Origin: Brachypodius melanocephalos
Lineage: Eukaryota; Chordata; Aves; Passeriformes; Pycnonotidae
Reading direction: 5' to 3'
NCBI GenBank assembly: GCA_013398615.1
Contig: VZSR01001479.1
Location: 10,050,564 to 10,114,563 of the forward strand
DNA length: 64,000 bases
Part shown: piece after piece, positions 51,394-62,999 of the stretch
How the letters are laid out: each line of letters opens with the position of its first letter
Numbering within the stretch: the first letter of the stretch is position 1
The notes under the pieces: model-generated
The model's database searches: none
Told to the model about the DNA's origin: nothing
The model's input: only the letters and a program-made list of their open reading frames with translations
Position numbers and translations under genes: made by a program

Positions 51394-54213
51394 AGGAACT
51401 TTGTCATGATTATTTTTCTTTCTAGTCTTCTTAGACAGTAACTACCACCTAAGTAAACCCCAGGTGTACTGATACACAAGGATTTGTAATTGATTTCCAA
51501 AAGTTCCAGTAACTTTTTAGAGACTGCCTTGGAATCAGTTTCCTGATCCAGGCAAATTCCTCACCAGCGTGATGTTCATGACACTCTTCTTCATAAAATT
51601 TTTGAAAGGCTGAAAATCTTAGCAAGTCCTTTGTGAAAGTGTCTCCCATTTACCTGCAGTTGGATAAACATGGACATGAGCTTATCCCAGGTGGACAAGG
51701 GAGGAGATGTTTACAACCTCCCAAGTATGTGCCTAGTATATCCAGAATTGCAGTGCAGACTAAAATTGCAGTGCACTTGCAAGTTACCTGGCCCTTTGTT
51801 GCTGATACTGAATTGATGTTTCTCAGTGATATTTTTGTGTGCCCTCAGGGATATGTTAAAGGTTGTTCTGCTGTTGCTGATTGCCCAGCCTGGAATCCCA
51901 GCAGGACAAGCCCCAGAAGCCTCCTAATTGTAATAATTACCCAGGCCTGTGAACAAAGGCAGACAAGTCCCCATTTTCTGGGGATGCTCCTTGTGTAGCC
52001 TGATGCTCAGAATGATACCAAACTCCTCCCCATCCTGTATAACAGTGGGTGAGTGCACCCAGTCCTTTTCTAAGGCTTTTTTCAGGCTCTTACAATGGCC
52101 TATAAAGACATTTATTATTTGTAAAGCCTTCAAAGATTGTAACACAATCCTGAATTCCACTTAATGTCTTTGGAGATTATGACCAAATTTAATTTTGTTA
52201 TGGTCATGAAATGGCAGAGAAACTCTGCTTGCTCCTTAGAATGACACCTCCAGGGTGTCTGTTCCAGGTGAGCCCTGACAGCAGTTAGTGTCAGTCAGAC
52301 CTGTACAGCTGTAACTGAGATTAGGACCATTTTTATGAACTGTCAGGCACTAAAAATGGTTGTAGGAGAGTGCAGTTGCCTCAGCAACCTGTGTTTGTTG
52401 TAAGAGAATTTGAAACAAATCCTGTCTAGGATGAGCTTTGGTGACTGGATTCCCTGGACTACTGAGTGGTTAAAACATGAACAAATCCATGCCCACTCCT
52501 TTGAACCCCAGATGAATCTGAACCTGTGCTGTGGTGCTCAGGCTCTGTTGATGCAGCACTTTTCCTTTAAATGGTGGCTGAAAGCCCCTGTGTTACAAAT
52601 CTGTCTTTCTCCACTGAGCCTTATACTCAGAGGGATGCCTATGGCTGAATGGCATGTGGACCCATCATAATAGTTACTATTCTTTGATTTTATGTGTCAG
52701 CTTTTCCTTTTTCTCTTGTTCCTCTCTACATGTTGATTAAAACTTTTCACTTAGATTATTCTCCAGATTAGAATTGAAGGATCTCTGAAAATAAGACTCT
52801 GCCCCCTCACAAGCAAATGCTTGTAGATAGTGTAAAGAAAAAAACCCAAACAATAACCAAAGCCTCAGTTTTAACTGTGTTCTGGCATAGTGCTTCTGCC
52901 ATTTAACATCCTGCTAAATGACCTGCATCATTCTGAAAGAGATGATGTGTTCCATTTTGACTATATGGTGTAATTAAATTTCAGCCAAAAGAAAGTAGTG
53001 GAGAGAAGGAGCCTGTATTATGATTTAGTCAAATGGGAACTTCTGAAAGTTCATGCTTAAATGGTTACAAAGAATACAAATATGCAGCACATGAAAAAGG
53101 ATTAAAAAAGCAAACCCCAGCCCTCATCCCTACCTTGCTCTGATACATTTACTTCTGTCTGGTATTACAAGTATACTATTGAAAACACCATTCTTCCTTT
53201 AAATCTCTTCCACAGTTCTGCCCTGAATCCCAGCGAACACCCTGTTTAACAGCTTCGAAGGAGATGTTCTGTTTCTGCAGTACTTCCCTTTAATGAACTG
53301 AACAAGATACTTACTGTGACTATCTGGTGATATATTTTCAATCACTTCTTAACCAATCTGTGAAAAAATTTACTACATAATTTGTCTTTACTATATAAAC
53401 AACAATGTGTATGATTACGCTTGTGCAGATGCGTGTACATACACACATATATATAATATCTGTGTATAGATAAGTCTATGGATTGCATTTCTGTTAAGTA
53501 AAAGCACATTCCTCATTGATTCCAGTCCAAGACGGGAGCTTAAATCTTCCCAGTAGACATCCACTGAGTGTCCTGTTAGTGTCTTGTTTGTTAACTGTTG
53601 AACTTCTAAGGCCATGATCTTTGATTTTTCTAGCTGGCCTCAAATTCATACTGTGAGTCTGGTAAATCGTGTGACTGAGAGAAGATCTGGTGAGGGTCAT
53701 GATAGTCAGGAAAGAGAAATCCGTGTGAAATTGGGGAAATGCTGTATCCTACTTGGTGGGGATAAGGTTCATAAGCTGATGTTTGTGGCTCACGATATTT
53801 CTGAAGCCAAGCTGCCCCAGTAATGTTTCTCATGGCTTTTCCTGCAAGAGAGATGGTGGAATAGATGGATTTATTTTTTTCTGGTACCAGGGGCTGTCTC
53901 AAAGGTGCTGAGCCTATCCTTCTCATGGGCAGCATAACACATGGTTGCTGCACCTCTGCTTTCCTGCCATGGTGTTAGGTGATAAAAAGCATCTTCTACT
54001 GAATTTTTCATTTCCACATTATCTCCTGTGGGTGTATTGGCAATAACAAAGTCTGTGTTTTAGCGGCACTTGTGCTACATCAAGACAAACCTTTTAGAGA
54101 GAGTCCCGTGCAGGGGAAGCTCCAGAAATTTGAGGTGAGGCACAGTAGGATACTGTATCCTCCAATCTGACATAATTTTGACCACATTGTTGTGGGAAGC
54201 ATTGATTCAATTA

Positions 54214-54225
54214 AATAAAAATAAA
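54214..54225 (+). terminator. KCNH1: Doubled AATAAA poly(A) signal in the KCNH1 3' UTR
   Basis: Two AATAAA hexamers lie end to end (aaataaaaataaag) and are followed by a run of seven T. The downstream region has a U-rich but not a GU-rich element, so it is a possible secondary cleavage site about 1.1 kb before the likely main one. Confidence 0.35.
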
Positions 54226-55178
54226 GCTTTTTTTGCAATAAGATATATCCAGCATTTAGCCTTAAGACCCTTTCATAAGTGATATAAATCAAACTGTGAT
54301 TCCATTCTTCTTCCTTCCTAATGTTCTGTAGTATTTACAGTGTTGCCTAAAGATGAAGCACTTTGATTAGCTTTCTAAATCTAATGGAAATCACTTGTTG
54401 GTAATCACATTTCTTTCTCCACTTATTGCCTTCTTATTAGGATAATTAATTACTCCAATTGCCCTCTCCCCTCATAAAACAAAGAGACATAACTATTGTC
54501 TAAACACTTTTGTGTGTCAGGGAGCCAACCCGTCATATTGCAAAAGTGTTTGTTTCTGAGACCTTTTTTTACAGATCAACAAAGCTAATGTGAATTTACC
54601 TGCAACTGTAATTTGTTTCAAGCTAATTGTTGAGTGTTGTGTAAACATATTTGATGTGTAGTCCCAGAACATCTCTGTAACTGGATCCAAATGCCTAATA
54701 TTAACAAAACAGTTCGGGGTTTTCACTAACTGTTCTGAAAGGCTCATGGGTTTTTTCTTTTCCCGCTAAATCTGTGACCACTAACATAGAAAAAGGATCA
54801 TTTTAGCTGTAGATGAAAGAAGTTCAATAATCTTGTATCAGGATGAACTGCTATATAAAGAAATACCAAGTTTTCCAATGAATGTGTTATATTATTGTAC
54901 CTACATACAATCAATATTTGTACATCTGTTGGAGACCTGTCTGCGTTTCAATATTTAGCCACCACTGCATGGACACTTGATTGATATGCAGTTAATGCAG
55001 TTGCTTTGGCGCTTTTCAATGTACTTCACTTGTTTTTATCCTTTCAGAAATCCACCAAATACTCTCAGTTCTTTTTCTTTGCATTTGTCACTTTGTTCAA
55101 TGAAGCATGACTAGAAACAGAGAATGAGTAGATACTATTTTTGTGGTCAGCAAAGCAGCTGCCAGTAGATAGACAGTG

Positions 55179-55198
55179 TGTGTATGTATGTATGTATA
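55179..55198. repeat. Short (TG/TGTA)n microsatellite in the KCNH1 3' UTR
   Basis: A 'tgtgtg' start passes into about three 'tatg' units, ending in 'tatacg'. It lies about 130 nt before the likely poly(A) signal. Confidence 0.85.
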
Positions 55199-55324
55199 CG
55201 CACTGTCTGGGAATGTTTCAGATACAAATGCAGCCACCTCCATTAATGATATTCCCTAGTCCACATTTTTAAACAAGCACAAATAATATTTGTAAAAAAG
55301 AAGTTTAATTTTATTTATTATAGT

Positions 55325-55330
55325 AATAAA
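55325..55330 (+). terminator. KCNH1: AATAAA poly(A) signal, likely main 3' end of KCNH1
   Basis: AATAAA follows an AU-rich stretch (ttttatttattatagt). About 20-45 nt downstream there is a GU/U-rich element (ttgctttggtgtgccttttt). This spacing is what a cleavage and polyadenylation site needs, with cleavage expected at about 55343-55352. Confidence 0.65.
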
Positions 55331-55352
55331 CTATTTTATACATTACGGTTGC

Positions 55353-58300
55353 TTTGGTGTGCCTTTTTCTGTGTTGAATATGTGCTGATAAGATCAACAA
55401 GGTGGTTTTCCATTACTCTCTGGAACTTCTGGCTAGTAGTTTTGTTGCTGTTGGTTTGTATCCCAAGTGTTATCACTGGAGCAGTGGGGTATTATTGCCT
55501 TGGTTGTAAATAATCCAGGTTGTTTTTCAGATTTCGTTCTGCTGTATATCAGCGCAAAAGGATTCGTATTTCCAGGCTCACTGTAAACTAAACTCAGGTG
55601 CTCTGTAAAGTGAACATCCTGACACCCTAGGCAGTGTCCTGTGCTGTGGACCTCAGTCTAGCCCAGGTATCTGCTGAGCAAAAAGAAATGACTAGAGGAC
55701 TGGCTGTGACCTCTCTGAAATTATCATCCCATGTCCTGAAGGTACACATGTAGTTGTTTTCTGTTTTAGACTGTTCACTACTGCAGTATCTGAGAACTTT
55801 TACAAAACTCATGGAAACCAGAGATCAAAGAACCTTCTGCTTTCCTGTCATCTGCTGCAGAAGAAAGTGACCTCACCATGGACTTACACAAAGACAAACC
55901 CCATAGAGGAAGCCCCTGGCAGTGACACTGCTGCAAAAGGCAGCAATGAATATTATTTTGTTGGCTACCTCATCAAAGGTCATGGGAATGGGAGGTCCTT
56001 TCATGTCAGGATGAACACACATGGTAAGATACAGTCAGCAGTCATTCCTGCAGGCCAGAAGCCATGCTTGAAGTTCATACAAAGTTGTAGTCTTCAGGAT
56101 GTCATCTTGTGCCCTGTGAGTTTTGCAGCCATTTTTGTGGTTCATTCTCCATCCTCTCACCCAGGGGTCTGGTGAACGTGGCTGTCACCTGCATTAAGAC
56201 ACTCCGTGGGATTGTCAGTCTCTTCTCCAAAAGAGCAGCACTAAAGCATAAGCTTTCAGACTGCTGAGCTGGGGTGGAGCTGTACACAGAGCAGCCAAGG
56301 AGCACAATGAGGAGCTATTTTTAACATCATTTCTGCATCCACTGTCGTATGTGGTGTGACAGGATCTCTCGTCACTCGCATTGTTTCTCTGGCCAGCCTG
56401 AAAATCCAGCTTGCTTTTGCATGATGTTATACAGTGCCCTTACACTTACTAGGAAAGGGAAAATTACCATAGTGAAGGCATGTACTTTCGCTTGGGTTTT
56501 TATTTGGGTTTTTTTGAGGTCTCTAGAGGCTGTTGTACTCATTTTCTGAATTCTTCATTATTTTCTTTGCTCCTGCATTCTTTGCAGCCTCCCTGGCAGT
56601 GCTCCAAGCTTCAGTGAGCACAGGAGGGGTAGCGCTGGCCACACAATGTTCCCCCTCAGAGTTTCTTTCCCCTCAGCAGCCCCACAGCATTTCAAACCAA
56701 AGGTAATTAACTCCAGCACTTTTTGCCCAGATTTGTGTGCCAGATTGCAAAGGCTCATGTTCTGCATGCTGCCCGTCAGCCCTGTGCTCAGCTGGGCAGC
56801 AGCAGCCCAGCAGCTGTGAGCAGCCTCGGGCCCACCTGCACCAGCCCCTGCTCATCATTCCCTCCACCTGGGAGCACATTCACAGCAGGAACAGAAGGTT
56901 TTTAAGGCACAGGGAGTCTGCCGTGGCTTCTGATTTTTCTCAGAAATAGCTGCAGGTATTTCTTCTGGTTGGTTATGAATTAGTGTGCAGCTGCTGGGGA
57001 CATCTGCCCCGCAGCACGTGAGGTCTTCACCCGGCTGGGTGTGTGGCCCTGGGGCAGCAGCAGGAACTCTGCGGGCAGTGAGCAGTGCATCAGCTTGTGG
57101 GGAGGTGAGTGCTGCCTACACGGTTTTAAGTCCTGCATTTGGTAATGGAGGTTCTTTAGTTGCTCTGTGGTGCGTTTTAGTATCTGTGTCGAAGTCAGAA
57201 ACACTCTTTTTTGAACTGGAGTAAAGACAACCAGCATAAACCAGCTCCTCTGTGCTGTGACAGCCAGTGAGACTGAACTGCAGCAAATCCCTCTCCCTCA
57301 CACATGTGTGCAATAGCAATGGGTTTTGTTTGCTCCCAGGGCACTAAGGAAACATCAGAATATTCCTGTTCAGCATGTCCCAGCAGTGTGTGTGCCTGGT
57401 GCAGGGCAATGCTCAGGAGACCCCACCAAAGCACTGAGGCTGAGGAGACCTTGGCTGATTAGCTGCTGTCTGTGCTTGCCTTCTGCTCCAGGAGTTAGGC
57501 TGGTTAGTAAGGCTGTGTATCCAACCGGAAAATGCTGGGAAGGATGTGTGTTGCTATGGTATTTATTGCTGCCAGTGGTGTCAGGGGTTTAATTGCAACA
57601 CACATATAAAGAATCTCAGCCAATACAAGTATTTTTCACCTAGAAGACTGAGTCTGTGCTTCTTTTCTGTCTAATTCACCACAACTTCTGTGTTGGTATG
57701 TGGCAGCTGGGGGAACTAACCTGTCCTGTTCTTGAAAGACAGGATGAGTAAAAACCTGTGAGAAATCAAAAAAAAGGCATTAGGGAAAGTGAACTCCTGA
57801 AGTCTGTCAGAAGTAGCTACCAAGACGCTTGTGCACAGCTGTATCTGCAAAATACCTGTGCTCAAGCCTCGTCTTTTTGCTTTTTTTGCTTTCCTTTTCC
57901 ATTCCTGCTTTCCCTGTCCTAATTAAGTTCAAGTCCTTACATAGCACAGCCAAATTCAAATTTAAGCTGCCCCACAGCACAGGTGTAGGTTTAAAACAAG
58001 CTTAACTTTGGCAGCTCCATCCATCATTACCAATTCTGAAGCTTTCTCCCTGCAGCCCCACTTTAACTACTTATGGAGGCAGGAGTGTCTGAGAAGCCTT
58101 GAAGAGGTTTTGGATTTTTTCAAGCTTTGCTCACTTGTAGAGATTTTCTTGAAGTTGTTTCTGTTCAGGTGGATGATGGACAAGGGGAAAGTAGGAGCTT
58201 TGCTGTTAATTCCTACCTGGGGAGGGGGAGGCACAGACCCCCTGTAAATGTCACTGCAGTTGTGCAAATCGGAGGGGGTTGTGCTTTTGCACTGGAATTT

Positions 58301-61300
58301 CGTTCCACATTCCCAGTCTCCCAGCTTACAAAACTGGGGACATAAAGAAACTGTGCTGGAGTCTCTATTACAAATGTGGATTTTCTATAAAAGGAAGATT
58401 ATTGGCCTCCTCATCATCAGGGGCTGCCACTGGGGGAAATGCTAAGCAGCAGTGGCACAGGGAGTGCACTATGAAGCCTGGGAGCTCCTGTGTGCTCAGC
58501 AATGGGACCAAGACAGCTCAACAAGAAATGGCTCCCTGCAAGCAGGGCTTAGAGAGGAGAAATAAGTTGCATTCAAAGCTCTCCAGCAATCTTTTTAGGT
58601 GAGTTTTACGGTTAAGCAGAAGGTATTTTAGAAGAACTAACGATAACAGGAAAATGTATTGAACACTCTCAGCGTGAGAGGTAGAAAGAAAGCTAAGATA
58701 ATCCATATGGAGCCCTGAGTCAGAATAAAGTATTTATTTTTGTTTTCCTCTAGAATGATAACACTGCACATGCTACCTGGCTAGTGGAAGCGGACAGAAA
58801 AAAATACAAAGTAAAGCAATTCAGCTGAAAACTAAATTGGAAAAAGCATCCTTTAGGAGAGTGTACAGGAAGTGTGCATGAAATACTGCATGAAATTACA
58901 ATTCTGCCAGCACAAATCATAAATAGCTCTGTAAAATGGGGATGGGCACTTCTCATTTGTGAGCAGCAAGTAGAGCAGCTATGGCCAGGTGTGCTGAAAG
59001 GCTGCAGGCTCTGAACCCAGTGTAGACCAGGGAGAAGGGTCTAAGGTCACAGCAGCAAATGGAAGCAGCATACAATGTAGCTGAAGTACAGCCCTGGATA
59101 TCTGTGTTTGTAGCTTGAATCTGCTGCATTTCCTTTACCCAGTAAAATCTGTTATGGAGGAAACCTGTCTCTGTCTCACATAACCATTCAAGGAAAACCT
59201 TGGAAAATGAAGTGTGAGGGTGGGTTTGTAGATTAGACTCACTGAGGGGGCAGACACTAGGGGGGAGCAGAAAAGGAAAGCACAACACTGGCACAAGGGC
59301 AGATGGGACTGACTGCCCAGGAGGCTCCTTTGCCTGGAGGTTCTAAAGGGCTGTAGCCCTCTGAGTCACCATTTGCTGCTGGGAGGAGCTGTGAGATATT
59401 TCACCCTGCCTCAGTTGTCTCTGCCAGTGTCAGAGGGTGCCCTTGTGTTACTGCTGGCAGTCCCAAAGTTTTAAAGATTAGCTTGGAAACCTTATTAGTA
59501 TGAAAATGTCATTTTTCTTAAAATAGAAGTTTCTTCAACCAGCATGAAGAGCCCCCAAGTACTCCAAAAGCAGTGTTATTTTATTTTGAATGGCCACCAT
59601 GCTTTATAAAGCCTTACACCTATGTCAGACCTCATACCTAACTTGCAGTTGTTCATGATGTCAGTGGCTATCGGCATAACTGTTCAAGACTAGCAGGACA
59701 TTTTCAGACCCTTTGGAGGTCTCTTATTTTTACCAAGTGATGCTGGGCAGGACTTGATCAAATTGAGCAACTTTGAGAAGAATAACCTGAGTGAAGGTTG
59801 GGCAGATGGCACCAACAGTGGTGTGTGAAGTGTGGGTCAACAGAATTGGATCCAAGGGTAGCCTTGAAACAGGATGCCAAGAGCTGGGGAAAGGCAGTGG
59901 AGAGGTGACTGAAGTGGCCTGGAACAAATATATGACCAAATGTAAGTTGTTAGCCTGTAATTTCATCATGCCTGTAATTTCACCTCAGCACAAAACTATT
60001 ACCACAAGAGTAAAGAAACACAGAACTATAAATTAGCAATACCATCACTTCAAGAACTGTTTCATAAATGCTTATTTTTGTCTCTGAACTGTGGCTTACT
60101 ATATGGTAATCCTCCCACATACCTGAGTCCCTAAAGCAAGCTTAACCCTTCTGGCAGTAGTTTTAAAAAAAATCAACTGGACCTGATTTTTTCCCTGACT
60201 TGCCTTTTAATTAATTTATGAACAATGTAGCTGTTTCTGGCCTTTTACTATCATTTCCAGTTCTTCTATTTTTGCCACCTAATTTTGGAAATTCAAATGC
60301 GCTAGTGCAGGGATGAAAATGCTATGGTCCATAAAAATTAATTAATTTTGTCAAGAAAGATCAGCTCTAGAGGGAGTGCCAATACAATTTAAATGCCACA
60401 GGTCATAACTGAAGTTATATTTCTGCGCTACTTCTTCAGTAAATTTTAATTTTTCAGTGGCTGGCTGATGCACCTGTCTGCAACAATTCACTTCAGCTAC
60501 CCAACTATATATATGGCTTTTCTTATATCCCTGGGGATAGAATGCATTTCTGTTACCTGCAGGCTGACCATTGCTGGGGAAGGCACAGGCCACAGGTAGC
60601 CCATTTAATTTGTTCTGTTCCTGAAAGGTGCTGATATGCAGCTACCTAAGGCCATTTACATATTGAGCTGCCCCTGGATATTAAGAAAGGTTGTGCAGCC
60701 TAATTTGTGGTCAAAATTTGCCTGCTAGATCCTGATGTTAGCTTAACTTGTTCTCACCCAGATCTTTGTGATTCCCGGCATAAGGAATGAGGAGATTTTT
60801 GAACACAGTTTTAATCCTGGCATTATCTCCACTGGGTACAGAGTGCACACTCATTTTTCCTGTTGGAGCAGTTCACTTATGCTGCTAAAGCCTGTGGGAA
60901 CTAAAGGGAGCAGAGCTGAGGCTGCCTCAAAGTTGAGCCTTGACGCCCTTCAGCTCCATCTCTTGTGCAGTGTTTAAATTGTGCCATACCCATCAGAATT
61001 TTCCTTTTCCTGTCCTCCTGGGCATTGGTGGCATCTGTGAAAGCCTCTCAACCTTGGAGCTGCCAGTGTGTGTCTCCTAGGCTGGGGATGTCTGAGCCAC
61101 ATTGTCCAACCATGTGTTGGGTGTAAGTGACTGGTGACACAGGCAGCTGGGACTCAGATGCTCTGGCAGGACCTGTGTTGGATGTGATTGCATTTGCATG
61201 AAGCAGAAAATTTTTAAAAAGTTGTCTTAATTTTTTCTTCCTTTTACACACAACTAATGGAGAAGCTGCTCCACAAGCAGCTCTTGGTTGGACTGTTGAA

Positions 61301-62999
61301 TTCAGTGCACAGAACACCCCTGGGCATCCATGGGGACCCACCAGAGAGGGTTGCTTTCAGAGGTCCCATAAAACAAGAAATTATCTATTGTAATGCAGAT
61401 TTCCCCTCTTCCTCAAAGGTGTAACAGGCACAGCGTTCTTCACACAGGCTTTGCATTGAGCAGTATTTCATCTATTCCTGCTGGATTAAAATGTATGCCC
61501 TGACTAACAAGTGGCTGTGTGCTGGGAGTTATTTTGGAAAGCAATAATGAGCTGCACTGCTTGTGGAAGAGGGGGAAACTATAAAGAACTGTGAGGAGAA
61601 GTTGTGACAGACCATGCATAGCAATCTCCTTGCTCTTCACAGCTCCTTGAGGACAATCCTGCTGCCAAGCCAGAGGAAGGAGAGCCTCCCCCCTCAGCAA
61701 GTGCAAATTGTGACCAGCTCAAGGGTTAGTGGTGAGGAAGGAAATTGGGTGGGTGTACAAGAGAAAGGACAGGCTCTGCGTTATTGCTGTGACTAATAAC
61801 AAAATTGCTGCAGGTTTTCACGGTTAAGCTGTTTTTCTTCTGACCTGTGGTAAGCTGGCTATTCCAACTAAGCTGCTTTTAGTTCTCAGATGTGAAAGAG
61901 ATAGGTGAGCAAAGCCTTGCTCACCCTCTAATCAATGCAGAATTAAAGAAAGAGCCGCTTACTATAATCTTACCCAGTCATGACGATGGCTCTGTTAACT
62001 AAGGGGGGGCTAGAGCAAGGGTGGGTGGGGGTGTGTGGGTGTAAGAGACTTTACTACAGCTTTGGGGTAACCATTAAAGCCATATATCACTATACATTAT
62101 GCTTGCTAGTCACTTAGACAGCTTTGCAAAATCACTTGTGAACTCTGGTTGCCAGTAGCCATTGTGTAGCTGTCGAGATCATTTTCAGAGCCACCACCTT
62201 TGGGGTTTTTTTTGATCATTGCACTTTTGTGACTTTTAGGGTCTCACAGCAGTAGTAGTCATTGTCTGCTGTTCTCCTCACCCTGGCTAGAAGTGCTCCC
62301 CTTTGGTGGAAAATGGACAGTGTCTTACTTTGGCCATGTCTGTCCTTGTCACCTTTTTCTGACTAGTGAAAAGCTTTTTCTCAGTGTTTGGAAGTCTCTT
62401 TCTCACACACCCCTCACTTGTTTTTTTTCTCCTTTGGCAAATGGCATGGCTACTCCAGTATCTTCCAGGTCCCTGCAAACTCCCCCCACATCCAGGACTG
62501 TCACAGAGGCCTTGCTTGGAGGATGGCACTTAGGGCTACCACTACATCAGGTGCCACGTGAAGAGTCACTTCTCAGGCCATGCTGAGGAATGTGTCTCCA
62601 AGCTGAAGGAGTAACTGAACAGCAAGTCTGAAGTGCTTCAGGCATAGAGCTGTGTGTTGTCTGAGTGAACGTGCCCCATGCTGACAGCTGCTGTATAAGC
62701 AGGACTGAGAAGGAACTTTGTACGTGGGAAGCATCATTTTGTGTGCATGCTGCTCTTCTCAGAAACTTCACATGCTGAAGTCTTTCCTTAACCCAGCTAC
62801 AAAAGGCTGATTTGCTTTTTAAACTCACACCATTAGGGAAGGCATGTTCCATACAGTGCACAACAGGGATAAAAGTGACCAGTCTGCATTGCACCCATCC
62901 TGCAGGCTTCCAGTGCACATGGACAACAATGGAGCACTTTTTTTTTTCTTACACAAGGCCATAGTTTTCCAAGACACAGCTCTCAAGCCAACAGCCCAT
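55353..62999. other. Intergenic sequence downstream of KCNH1
   Basis: No convincing coding exon or CR1 copy was recognised. A GC-richer stretch lies at 56560-57130, a + strand AATAAA at 58723-58728 is followed by a T-rich element, and a G-quadruplex motif is at 62019-62039. If the AATAAA at 58723 is used, the KCNH1 transcript could extend further than proposed. Confidence 0.5.
62019..62039 (+). promoter_or_regulatory. Canonical G-quadruplex motif
   Basis: Four G runs of 3, 3, 5 and 3 residues are separated by loops of 1, 1 and 5 nt. A further run of seven G lies about 15 nt upstream. The short loops predict a stable structure. It lies about 1 kb from the proposed 3' end of the - strand gene, on the strand opposite that gene's transcript. 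Confidence 0.75.

Larger units (their letters stand above)
49135..55350 (+). other. KCNH1: Probable KCNH1 3' untranslated region
   Basis: The sequence after the stop is AT-rich, has no recognised repeat insertion, and carries several possible poly(A) signals (49159, 49818, 54214, 54220, 55325). The last is the strongest, with an AU-rich lead-in and a GU-rich downstream element. A 3' UTR of several kilobases is usual for KCNH1 mRNA in mammals, so an end near 55350 is plausible. The exact end and the use of proximal sites are inferred. Confidence 0.6.
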
